From positions 10,406-37,890 of the forward strand of contig DBDO01000061.1 in assembly GCA_002293605.1 (NCBI GenBank): a stretch of 27,485 nt of DNA. Reading direction: 5' to 3'. The DNA comes from Desulfovibrionaceae bacterium UBA930 (GTDB lineage: Bacteria; Desulfobacterota; Desulfovibrionia; Desulfovibrionales; Desulfovibrionaceae). Made by a program: the position numbers and the translations under genes. How positions within the stretch are numbered: the first letter of the stretch is position 1; every line of letters begins with the position of its first letter. Under the pieces are notes generated by a model. The model saw nothing but the letters and a program-made list of their open reading frames with translations, made no database searches and had not been told where the DNA came from. This document shows positions 10,396 to 17,287 of this stretch, one piece after another.

Positions 10396-11385
10396 ATGGG
10401 ATCATCAGCGGCGTTGGCCCGTCCCGATACGGGCCGGACAGTGACGCAAAGCATTGCGGACGTAATTGCGCGGCGTCCTGTTCTTGCGCCTGTATTGCAG
10501 GCCTTTGAACCCCTGCTGGCGGCGCAGTCGGAACTGGTTGAAGAATTGGCGGATGTGCTTTTCGCCGCCGGGCTTGCCCTGCCGAAAGCGCAGGGAGATC
10601 AAGAAGCCCCGCGTCTGGAGGGAAGGGCCCTGATTGGGGCTGCCGCCCCCCTGCGCAGCAGCGCCGAAAGGCTTTTGCCCCTGTTGGAGGGTCTACAGGC
10701 CCTGCAGGTGCACATGCCCGCTCTCAAGGCCTTTTTTCTGCGCCCGGTCGCAATGGAGGCCCCGGCAAGCGAAGAGGCTTCACGGGACAGCCGCGAACTT
10801 CTGGCCGAGGCAATTGTTGCGGGCAACCAGGAGGCTTTGGCGCGCATTGCTGTAGATAACAAGCTGGAGCCGCTTATTCTGGACTTTGCCGCTGGTTTTA
10901 TTCTCTCGCCCGTACTGCGGGCCATGACGGCGCAGATTGAGCGCATTGACGGAGAAGCCCCCTGGGATGCAGGAGAGGCTCGGCAACAGGGCCGCTGCCC
11001 TGTTTGCGGGGCACTTCCCAGTATAGCTTTTCTGGATAAACCGGTGGTAGACGAAAAAAACGCCTTTCTTGCTGGCGGCGGCGGGAAAAAACATCTGCAC
11101 TGCGGCCTTTGCGGTGCGGACTGGAAGTTTCGCCGCGGAGCCTGCCCCTCCTGCGGGGAGGAAGGCACCGGTGTTATTGAAATATTGCGTGAAAGCGGTG
11201 CCTCGCACGGCGAGCGCCTGGATTGGTGTACCAAGTGCAAGAGCTATTGCCCCACCCTGGATTTGCGCGAATGCGAATTCACGCCAAATCTTGAAGCGGC
11301 GACCCTTGGCATGATGCATCTGGATATGGTGGCGGCGCGCAAAGACTTGCGACCGCTTAAAGCTGCTTTCTGGAATATATTTTAG
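10396..11385 (+). CDS. fdhE: Formate dehydrogenase accessory protein FdhE
   Basis: A 329-residue cytoplasmic maturation protein; E. coli FdhE is about 309. The C-terminal half carries four paired-cysteine knuckles: CPVCGALP, CGLCGADW, CPSCGEEG and CTKCKSYC. These are the rubredoxin-like metal sites of FdhE, which binds the unfolded or immature catalytic subunit of Tat-exported formate dehydrogenases and acts as a quality check before export. The ATG at 10396 has GGAG five bases upstream. A GTG at 10441 is an alternative (314 residues). It lies between two hairpin arrays in the fdh locus, and its presence next to the alpha and beta genes agrees with FdhA having a twin-arginine signal. Confidence 0.93.
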   Translation: MGSSAALARPDTGRTVTQSIADVIARRPVLAPVLQAFEPLLAAQSELVEELADVLFAAGLALPKAQGDQEAPRLEGRALIGAAAPLRSSAERLLPLLEGLQALQVHMPALKAFFLRPVAMEAPASEEASRDSRELLAEAIVAGNQEALARIAVDNKLEPLILDFAAGFILSPVLRAMTAQIERIDGEAPWDAGEARQQGRCPVCGALPSIAFLDKPVVDEKNAFLAGGGGKKHLHCGLCGADWKFRRGACPSCGEEGTGVIEILRESGASHGERLDWCTKCKSYCPTLDLRECEFTPNLEAATLGMMHLDMVAARKDLRPLKAAFWNIF

Positions 11386-11407
11386 AGGCTGTTTCTCGGT
11401 ATCCCTT

Positions 11408-11622
11408 GGGGCTCCGCCCCAAACCCGCCAGAGGGCTCTGCCCTCTGGACTCCCGCAAGGGGCCTCAGGCCCCTTGCCCCCCGACCTCGAAAAGCGACAA
11501 AGCCGCTTTTCGGAAAATTGTGGGTGCAGGGCCGTTCGTCCTTTACATAGTAAAGGCGAACTTATCTCAATAAAGATGTCCCCTGCCGGAGGGATCTGGG
11601 GAGACGGAGCCTTCCCGGAAAA
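11408..11622. repeat. GC hairpin repeat array, copy C, with an inverted part and an insertion
   Basis: Plus-strand hairpins: GGGGC-TCC-GCCCC (11408-11420), CCAGAGGGC with its complement (11428-11448), CAAGGGGCC with its complement (11456-11476), and CGAAAAGCG with CGCTTTTCG (11488-11512, 7-nt loop). From about 11513 to 11622 the sequence matches the reverse complement of the first part of copy B, including the hairpin whose arms end in CCCCTGC and GCAGGG. That hairpin's loop is replaced by about 50 nt carrying its own stem (11534-11546 with 11550-11561). It fills the gap between fdhE and the cytochrome gene. Confidence 0.82.
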
Positions 11623-11678
11623 CTATTGCAAACAGCTCCTGGAATGTCTCAAAATAGACCTGTTTTGAGGAGGAAGAT

Positions 11679-12125
11679 ATGAAATATTCGGCGATGATTT
11701 TGGTAGTGCTGACCCTGTTGTGGGTCGCCAGCGCTCAGGCCGAGGCTTCCAAGACTCCGGCCCAGATCAAGAACAGCCCCATTGAACTGGCGGGAGAATC
11801 CCCGCTGATACGCGTGACCTTTAACCATGCAACGCACCGTCACATCGGCGTCAGTTGTAAAAACTGTCACCATGAAACGTCGGCGAACATCCCCTACTCG
11901 TCCTGCCGGGACGCGTGCCACGCCACTACCGGCGCAAGGGAACGCGACCCCGACAGCATGTTTATGGCTTTTCACGCCAAGGGCACGGAACGCTCCTGCT
12001 ACGGCTGCCACAGTATGCGGGCGGAAAAAAACCCGGAAGCCTACCCCGAGTTTCGCAATTGCCGCCCCTGCCATACGGGCGACCCTGTTGAAGCGCCAGC
12101 CTCCGCAAATAAAACGGCAAAATAG
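11679..12125 (+). CDS. Periplasmic tetraheme cytochrome c (class III type) linked to formate dehydrogenase
   Basis: A 148-residue c-type cytochrome with a signal peptide (residues 1-21, hydrophobic core MILVVLTLLWV, AQA before the likely cleavage). Four heme-binding motifs are visible: CKNCH (60-64), CRDACH (76-81), CYGCH (107-111) and CRPCH (128-132). The second has three residues between the cysteines instead of two or four. Upstream histidines (FNH, THRH) are candidate distal ligands. The ATG has a strong GAGGAGGA site. It is probably the redox partner or third subunit of the formate dehydrogenase, passing electrons to the periplasmic c3 pool, as in the three-subunit heme-containing enzyme described from D. 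desulfuricans. The link rests on gene order. Confidence 0.9.
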   Translation: MKYSAMILVVLTLLWVASAQAEASKTPAQIKNSPIELAGESPLIRVTFNHATHRHIGVSCKNCHHETSANIPYSSCRDACHATTGARERDPDSMFMAFHAKGTERSCYGCHSMRAEKNPEAYPEFRNCRPCHTGDPVEAPASANKTAK

Positions 12126-12136
12126 GCGCATAGCAC

Positions 12137-12165
12137 TTGACAGAACAGCCCAAGCGGCGTAGACA
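12137..12165 (+). promoter_or_regulatory. Candidate promoter for the tRNA pair
   Basis: A perfect TTGACA (12137-12142), a 17-nt spacer and TAGACA (12160-12165; three of six bases match) lie 14 nt before the 5' end of tRNA-Gly. Spacing and position are right for a tRNA promoter. The -10 is weak. Confidence 0.5.
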
Positions 12166-12177
12166 GCCTTTCCTGTG

Positions 12178-12255
<78 letters not shown>

Positions 12256-12270
12256 GGCATCACTGTTCAA

Positions 12271-12344
<74 letters not shown>

Positions 12345-12354
12345 AAAAGACCTG

Positions 12355-12409
12355 AAAAAACCTTCGCCAAAGTCATTTTCTCAAGCGACTGTACGGCGAA
12401 GGTTTTTTT
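12355..12409 (+). terminator. Rho-independent terminator after the tRNA pair
   Basis: The 14-bp arms AAAAAACCTTCGCC (12355-12368) and GGCGAAGGTTTTTT (12395-12408) end in a run of seven T. The 26-nt loop holds a small extra stem (AGTC 12370-12373 with GACT 12387-12390). It begins about 10 nt after tRNA-Cys and closes the transcript. Confidence 0.88.
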
Positions 12410-12447
12410 CGTTGAAGCAGGCTGCTCTGCCAATTTCAGCCCTTTGA

Positions 12448-12476
12448 TTGACAGACAGAGCATTCACATGTACTAG
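12448..12476 (+). promoter_or_regulatory. Candidate promoter for the yceD-rpmF-plsX unit
   Basis: A perfect TTGACA (12448-12453) is followed after 17 nt by TACTAG (12471-12476; three of six bases match), 22 nt before the yceD start. It lies just beyond the tRNA terminator, where a new transcription unit must begin. Confidence 0.45.
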
Positions 12477-12498
12477 ACCCCCTTTCACGGGGCAAAAA

Positions 12499-13122
12499 AT
12501 GATGGATAAAAACTGGTTTCCGCTACAGGGCGTGCCTGCGAACGGTAAGACCTTCGTCCTTGAGGACCCGGCTGCCTGGGCGACTCCTCTTCAGGAGTTC
12601 GGCGTGGCCTGCCGTGTTCTTGAACCGATTCGGGCCGAAATTTTCGTGCTTGCGCAGGAACAGGGGGTTCTGTTCCGGGGAAGCATCAGCGGCAAAGTGG
12701 CCCTGCCCTGTGACCGCTGCGCGAATGATAGCGAAGTGACCATCAGGCATCGCTTTGACAGTTTTGAACCCTACCCTGCGGACAGCCCCGCCCCTGCGGG
12801 AAAGGATAGTGCCCGCCAAAAGCCGGGACGCACAGGCCGTGACGATGCTGACGAGAGCCGAATGGAAGACATCCTTGCAGGCGACAGCGATGAAGCCGTC
12901 ATCCGGCAGGCGGCCCACGGCAGGGGCATTGAAATCAACCCCGGCGCTCTCGCCTGGGAGGAGTTTTCCCTGGCCTTGCCGGTAAAACCGCTTTGCCGCG
13001 AAGCGTGCAGAGGGCTCTGCCCTGTCTGCGGCGTCAACAGAAATGCCGAAAGCTGCTCCTGCGCAAGGGAAGAGGGAGACCCCCGGCTTGCCGCCCTGCA
13101 GGGGCTGCTTGTAAAAAAATAG
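12499..13122 (+). CDS. yceD: YceD/DUF177 family protein (23S rRNA accumulation factor)
   Basis: A 207-residue protein of the YceD (DUF177) family, linked in other bacteria and plastids to 23S rRNA accumulation. Recognisable parts are LPCDRCAND in the N-terminal half and the C-terminal cysteine cluster CREACRGLCPVCG...CSC, near the canonical DCKGLCPVCG. The acidic, poorly conserved middle (about 95-135) is usual. Its place directly before rpmF and plsX is the widespread bacterial order. Two adjacent ATGs (12499 and 12502) are possible. The ribosome-binding site is weak (ACGGGGCAAAAA), and an in-frame ATG-less extension to 12448 would run into the -35 hexamer and is rejected. Confidence 0.9.
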   Translation: MMDKNWFPLQGVPANGKTFVLEDPAAWATPLQEFGVACRVLEPIRAEIFVLAQEQGVLFRGSISGKVALPCDRCANDSEVTIRHRFDSFEPYPADSPAPAGKDSARQKPGRTGRDDADESRMEDILAGDSDEAVIRQAAHGRGIEINPGALAWEEFSLALPVKPLCREACRGLCPVCGVNRNAESCSCAREEGDPRLAALQGLLVKK

Positions 13123-13189
13123 GCGTTTACAGGCTGACTACAATACCATCCGCGCCTGTTTTTGCGCGGGATCGCATAAGGAGATCGCT

Positions 13190-13369
13190 ATGGCAGTTCA
13201 ACAAAGCAAAAAATCCAAGTCCAAAAAAGGCATGCGCCGCTCCCATCACCGCGTGGCGGCTCCTGCCGTGCTGCTGTGCCAGTGCGGCAGCCCCACCGCG
13301 CCCCATGCCGTCTGCCCCGCATGCGGCAACTATCGCGGACGCAACTACAGCGCAGCGCCTGCCGAATAA
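13190..13369 (+). CDS. rpmF: 50S ribosomal protein L32
   Basis: A 59-residue basic protein starting MAVQQSKKSKSKKGMRRSHHR, the standard bL32 N-terminus. The zinc-ribbon form has CQCGSPTAPHAVCPACG, with four cysteines in C-x-C and C-x2-C pairs. AAGGAG lies 6 nt before the ATG. It is located between yceD and plsX, as in most bacteria. Confidence 0.97.
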   Translation: MAVQQSKKSKSKKGMRRSHHRVAAPAVLLCQCGSPTAPHAVCPACGNYRGRNYSAAPAE

Positions 13370-13373
13370 GCGT

Positions 13374-14459
13374 ATGGCTGACGCTTCCGCCTGCTCTCCG
13401 ATGAAGTCCTCCAACGCTTCCCCCGTTATTGCGGTGGACGTGATGGGGGGGGATTATGGTCCTTCGGTTACAGTGCCCGGCGCGCTGCAAGCAGCGCGCG
13501 TGGGCGGCTTTACCGCGCTTTTGGTGGGGGAGCAGTCCGCTGTTCGCGCCGAACTTGCCCGGCATGACCTCTCCGGCGTGAGCTATGATGTTGTGCACGC
13601 TCCAGACGTGGCGCTCATGGGTGAAAAGCCCTCTGACATCCTGCGGCGCAAAAAGGACGCCTCCATTCAGGTGGCCTGCCGTCTGGTCAGGGATAAAATT
13701 GCCCACGGCGTTGTCAGCCCCGGACATTCCGGTGCCAGCGTGGCCTGTGGAATGTTCATTATGGGGCGCATCAACGGCGTTGAGCGCCCCGCCCTCATGT
13801 CGCTTCTGCCTTCCGAAAAGCGCCCTACTGTCTTGCTCGATGTTGGTGCCAATGTGGATAGCAAGCCGCACCACCTCTTTCAGTTCGGCCTTATGGCTGA
13901 TGCCTATGCCAAGACCATTATGGAGCGTAGCGAACCGAAAATCGGACTGCTCTCCATTGGGGAAGAAGAAGGCAAGGGCAACACCCTGGTGAAAGAGGCC
14001 TACGAAATCTTCAAAATGGCCCATAATCTCAATTTTGTGGGCAATGTGGAAGGCCGCGACATGTTCACCGGCGATGTGGACATTGTGGTTTGCGATGGTT
14101 TTGTCGGCAATGTCGCCCTGAAGCTGGCCGAGGGGCTTGCCGGCTCCCTGGCCCGTCTGCTGCGCCGCCAATTGCTGCACACCACACCTGTTGCCAAGGT
14201 CGGTGCCATGCTGGCCAAAGGCGCGCTGAAACGTCTGGCCCGCTTTGTGGATTACGCCGAGTACGGCGGTGCCCCTCTGCTCGGTTTGCAGGGCATTCTC
14301 ATCGTCAGCCACGGGCGCTCCAACATAAAGGCCGTTGCCAGCGCCACGAAAATGGCAGCAGCTTTTGTGGAAAAAAATACCAATGAACGGCTCATCGCCA
14401 ATATTTCCGCTAACGAGGAGCTCACCTGTTTCGGCAAAGCCACCAAGGGTTTCAATTAG
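13374..14459 (+). CDS. plsX: Phosphate acyltransferase PlsX
   Basis: A 361-residue PlsX, which turns acyl-ACP and phosphate into acyl-phosphate for the PlsY step of phospholipid synthesis. The family signature IAVDVMGGDYGP is near the N-terminus; HSGASVACGMFIMGRINGVERPA and the C-terminal VSHGRSNIKAV are also typical. The start is taken at 13374, 4 nt after the rpmF stop, implying translational coupling. An ATG at 13401 (MKSSNASPVIAVD, 352 residues) fits family length equally well, and neither has a strong ribosome-binding site. In many genomes fabH follows; here it does not. Confidence 0.95.
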   Translation: MADASACSPMKSSNASPVIAVDVMGGDYGPSVTVPGALQAARVGGFTALLVGEQSAVRAELARHDLSGVSYDVVHAPDVALMGEKPSDILRRKKDASIQVACRLVRDKIAHGVVSPGHSGASVACGMFIMGRINGVERPALMSLLPSEKRPTVLLDVGANVDSKPHHLFQFGLMADAYAKTIMERSEPKIGLLSIGEEEGKGNTLVKEAYEIFKMAHNLNFVGNVEGRDMFTGDVDIVVCDGFVGNVALKLAEGLAGSLARLLRRQLLHTTPVAKVGAMLAKGALKRLARFVDYAEYGGAPLLGLQGILIVSHGRSNIKAVASATKMAAAFVEKNTNERLIANISANEELTCFGKATKGFN

Positions 14460-14505
14460 CTCCCCGCATGACCCTCGGTATTCTTTCACCAGCTCCAGGC
14501 GATAA

Positions 14506-14534
14506 TTGAAAGCGGGAAACTTTTAGACTATACT
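14506..14534 (+). promoter_or_regulatory. Consensus-like sigma70 promoter upstream of fabG
   Basis: TTGAAA (14506-14511, five of six bases) and TATACT (14529-14534, five of six) are separated by exactly 17 nt. Transcription would start near 14541. This gives fabG-acpP-fabF its own promoter within the gap after plsX. A leader hairpin (14566-14580) and the GAGG site (14587-14590) follow. Confidence 0.7.
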
Positions 14535-14565
14535 CTCCCATCCGGCTGTACTTCTCCATAACCGG

Positions 14566-14580
14566 CCCCGGCGGCCGGGG
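14566..14580 (+). other. GC hairpin in the fabG leader
   Basis: The perfect arms CCCCGG (14566-14571) and CCGGGG (14575-14580) enclose the loop CGG. It lies between the predicted start point and the fabG ribosome-binding site, ending 6 nt before GAGG. It could modulate translation or stabilise the 5' end. Confidence 0.5.
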
Positions 14581-14596
14581 TAACTTGAGGATATTC

Positions 14597-15340
14597 ATGA
14601 GCGATCTCCTTTCCACTGCTTTGGTTACCGGCGGCTCGCGCGGCATCGGCAAGTGTATTGCCCAGACCCTCGGTGCCAGGGGATATCAGATTTTTCTCAG
14701 CTATGTGAGCAAACCCGCAGAAGCCGATGCCGTGGTGCAAAGCATCATGGATGCCGGCGGCAAGGCCCTGGCCTTCAAGCTCGACATTGGCGATAGCGAA
14801 GCCGTCAGCGCCTTTTTTCGTGACGAAATAAAGGACAAAGTACGTCTTGACCTGCTTGTCAATAACGCGGGCATAACCAAAGACGGCCTGCTCATCCGCA
14901 TGAAAGACGAAGACTTTGACGCTGTTGTCAACATCAACCTCAAAGGCGCGTTTTGCTGCATGCGGGAAGCGGCCAAAATCATGTCCAAGCAGCGCTGCGG
15001 GCGCATCGTGAACATCTCGTCCGTGGTGGGGCAAATGGGCAATGCCGGTCAGGCGAACTACTGCGCTGCCAAGGCCGGTCTTATAGGCATGACCAAGTCT
15101 GCGGCAAAGGAACTTGCCGGACGCGGCATCACGGTCAATGCCGTGGCCCCCGGCTTTATTGAAACTGATATGACACTCGCCCTTGGCGAGGACATCAGGC
15201 AGCAGTATCTGAGTCATATTCCGCTCAAGCGCTTCGGCTCTGCCGAAGACGTTGCGGAGGCGGTGGCCTTTCTCGCTTCGGACAAGGCAGGCTACATTAC
15301 CGGTCAGGTGCTGTCCGTTAACGGCGGAATGTACTGCTAA
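14597..15340 (+). CDS. fabG: 3-oxoacyl-[ACP] reductase FabG
   Basis: A 247-residue short-chain dehydrogenase, the NADPH-dependent 3-ketoacyl-ACP reductase of fatty acid elongation. The nucleotide-binding TGGSRGIGK is at the N-terminus and NNAGIT follows. The catalytic set S142, Y155 and K159 sits in SSVVGQMGNAGQANYCAAK, with PGFIETDM after it, all very close to E. coli FabG. The ATG at 14597 has GAGG 6 nt upstream; a TTG at 14585 overlaps that site and is rejected. It is followed 58 nt later by acpP. Confidence 0.97.
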   Translation: MSDLLSTALVTGGSRGIGKCIAQTLGARGYQIFLSYVSKPAEADAVVQSIMDAGGKALAFKLDIGDSEAVSAFFRDEIKDKVRLDLLVNNAGITKDGLLIRMKDEDFDAVVNINLKGAFCCMREAAKIMSKQRCGRIVNISSVVGQMGNAGQANYCAAKAGLIGMTKSAAKELAGRGITVNAVAPGFIETDMTLALGEDIRQQYLSHIPLKRFGSAEDVAEAVAFLASDKAGYITGQVLSVNGGMYC

Positions 15341-15398
15341 AGCTTTCGCCTCTCTTTATCACAACCATACAAGTAAAGCATTGAACCCTGGAGGACTC

Positions 15399-15632
15399 AT
15401 GTCTGTTGAAGCAAAAGTACAAAAAATCATTATGGACCAACTGGGCGTTTCGGCTGAAGAAGTCAAGCCTGACGCCTCCTTTGTCGAAGATCTCGGTGCC
15501 GACTCCCTGGATCTGACCGAGCTGATCATGGCCATGGAAGAAGAGTTTGAAATTGAAATCGACGATGACGAAGCGCAAAAGCTCCTTAAAGTGAAAGACG
15601 CTGTCGCTTACGTGGAACGCAATACAAAATAG
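15399..15632 (+). CDS. acpP: Acyl carrier protein
   Basis: A 77-residue acidic carrier protein. The phosphopantetheine attachment serine is S36 in GADSLDLTELIMAMEEEF. The start at 15399 has GGAGG upstream; a longer frame to 15252 reads back into fabG and is rejected. It sits between fabG and fabF in the standard order. Confidence 0.98.
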   Translation: MSVEAKVQKIIMDQLGVSAEEVKPDASFVEDLGADSLDLTELIMAMEEEFEIEIDDDEAQKLLKVKDAVAYVERNTK

Positions 15633-15648
15633 CTTTTCATACGGCCTT

Positions 15649-15683
15649 TTCCGGGGGCGGCTGGCAAGTCCCCGCCCCCGGAA
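15649..15683 (+). other. Strong hairpin between acpP and fabF
   Basis: Perfect 12-bp arms TTCCGGGGGCGG (15649-15660) and CCGCCCCCGGAA (15672-15683) enclose an 11-nt loop. No T tract follows, so it is more likely an RNA-stabilising 3' end or partial attenuator. It would let the highly needed acpP mRNA outnumber fabF. It lies 17 nt after the acpP stop. Confidence 0.6.
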
Positions 15684-15786
15684 ATGTTACCCAAGGCAAG
15701 GCTGACGCGCCGTTTTCGGCGGCGGTTCCCTTTTCGCCCCGGCGGCTCTTCTTGAAAAACGCCACAGCCCCAAGGATTACAGTCTC

Positions 15787-17034
15787 ATGACCAGAAAACG
15801 CGTGGTGATCACAGGCCTGTCTGCCCTTTCTCCGCTTGGTGGAAACCTGGAGGAATCCTGGAGCAGACTGCTCGAAGGCGCATCGGGCATCGCGCCCATC
15901 TCCTTGTTTGACACAAGCGATTTTGCCTCTACCATTGCCGGTGAAGTCAAAGATTTCAAGCCGGAGCACTACGGCATACCCGACAAACAGGCCAGGCGCA
16001 TGGACCGCTTCGTACAGTTCGCCGTGGCGGCCTCGCTCATGCTGGTGAAAAACGCGGGCTTCACCATCACTGAGGAGAACGCCTCCTCCGTTGGCGTTAT
16101 GCTCGGCGTGGGCCTTGGCGGGCTGCAAACGATCGAGCACTTCCACCAGAAGCTCACCAATGCGGGACCGAACAAAATTTCCCCTTTCATGATCCCGATG
16201 CTGATCTCCAACATGGCACCCGGTCAGGTGTCCATCTTCACCGGGGCCAGAGGGCCTAACATAGTGGCCACCAGCGCCTGCGCTTCCGCCCTGCACGCCA
16301 TCGGCTACGCCTATTCTGAAATCCTGCTGGGCCGCTGCGAACGGGTCATCACCGGCGGAGTGGAAGCCACAATCACCGCCATGGGCATTTCCGGCTTTAC
16401 CGCGCTCAAAGCCCTGTGCACCCGAAACGATGCCCCGGAAAAGGCCTCCCGTCCCTTTGATCGGGACCGCAGTGGCTTTATCATGGGCGAAGGGGCCGGG
16501 CTGCTCTTCCTTGAAAGTCTGGAATCGGCTCAGGCGCGCGGCGCTGAAATCTATGCGGAAATCGTTGGTTTCGGCTCCTCGGGCGATGCCTACCACATGA
16601 CCGCGCCCAGGGATGACGGCGAAGGTATGGCCGCAGCCATGCGCAGCGCCATTGCGGACGCCGGTCTTACGCCGGATGCCGTGGATCACATCAACGCCCA
16701 CGGCACCTCCACCCAGCTCAACGATCTGGCGGAAACCAAGGCAATCAAGGCGGTTTTCGGCAAGCGGGCCTATGATATTCCCATTACCGCGAACAAATCG
16801 CAAACCGGGCATTTGCTCGGCGCAGCCGGTGGCATTGAAAGCGTGTTCTCCATTATGACCCTGAAAGAGGGCATTATTCCCGGCACCGCCAACTATGAAA
16901 ACCCGGACCCCGAATGCGACCTTGATTACATGGGCAGCGGCCCAAGGAAAGAGCAGAAGCAATACGTGCTCTGCAATTCCTTCGGTTTTGGCGGCACTAA
17001 CGCCTGTGTGCTGTATAAACGCTGGAAGGGCTAG
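15787..17034 (+). CDS. fabF: 3-oxoacyl-[ACP] synthase II (FabF)
   Basis: A 415-residue condensing enzyme that elongates acyl-ACP with malonyl-ACP. The Cys-His-His triad of KAS I/II is intact: C165 (TSACASALHA), H305 (NAHGTST) and H342 (SQTGHLLGAAGG). KAS III (FabH) enzymes have Cys-His-Asn, so this is not the missing fabH. The N-terminus RVVITGLSALSPLG is typical. It starts 154 nt after acpP, with no strong ribosome-binding site (AAGGATTACAGTCTC before the ATG). Confidence 0.97.
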   Translation: MTRKRVVITGLSALSPLGGNLEESWSRLLEGASGIAPISLFDTSDFASTIAGEVKDFKPEHYGIPDKQARRMDRFVQFAVAASLMLVKNAGFTITEENASSVGVMLGVGLGGLQTIEHFHQKLTNAGPNKISPFMIPMLISNMAPGQVSIFTGARGPNIVATSACASALHAIGYAYSEILLGRCERVITGGVEATITAMGISGFTALKALCTRNDAPEKASRPFDRDRSGFIMGEGAGLLFLESLESAQARGAEIYAEIVGFGSSGDAYHMTAPRDDGEGMAAAMRSAIADAGLTPDAVDHINAHGTSTQLNDLAETKAIKAVFGKRAYDIPITANKSQTGHLLGAAGGIESVFSIMTLKEGIIPGTANYENPDPECDLDYMGSGPRKEQKQYVLCNSFGFGGTNACVLYKRWKG

Positions 17035-17078
17035 ACAACGTTGTCTTGATACAGGTCCGTTCTTTCCGAAAGCTGCGG

Positions 17079-17163
17079 AAAGCGGCCCCTTTTGCTCCGG
17101 CCTGTACGTAAAAGCACGCCGCCTTCGCAAAAAGGGCCGCTTTGCTTATAGGGGAAGCCCCTA
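17079..17163 (+). other. Structured fabF-glyA spacer
   Basis: The 17-nt arms at 17079-17095 (AAAGCGGCCCCTTTTGC) and 17127-17143 pair with a single mismatch around a 31-nt loop. A second small perfect hairpin follows: TAGGGG (17149-17154) and CCCCTA (17158-17163). Only TTT follows the large stem, so termination would be partial. No clear promoter for glyA was found in the 253-nt gap (17035-17287). Confidence 0.5.
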
Positions 17164-17287
17164 AAATCCTCTGGCGAAAGCAGGCAAACTGCCGTACTAT
17201 CCCTTTCGCGCCTTTACTGAGCGATACCCCCTTTGTCCGGCCTTTGGACCGGGTTTGCACCTTTTCAGTGCCCTTAAGGATACTATC

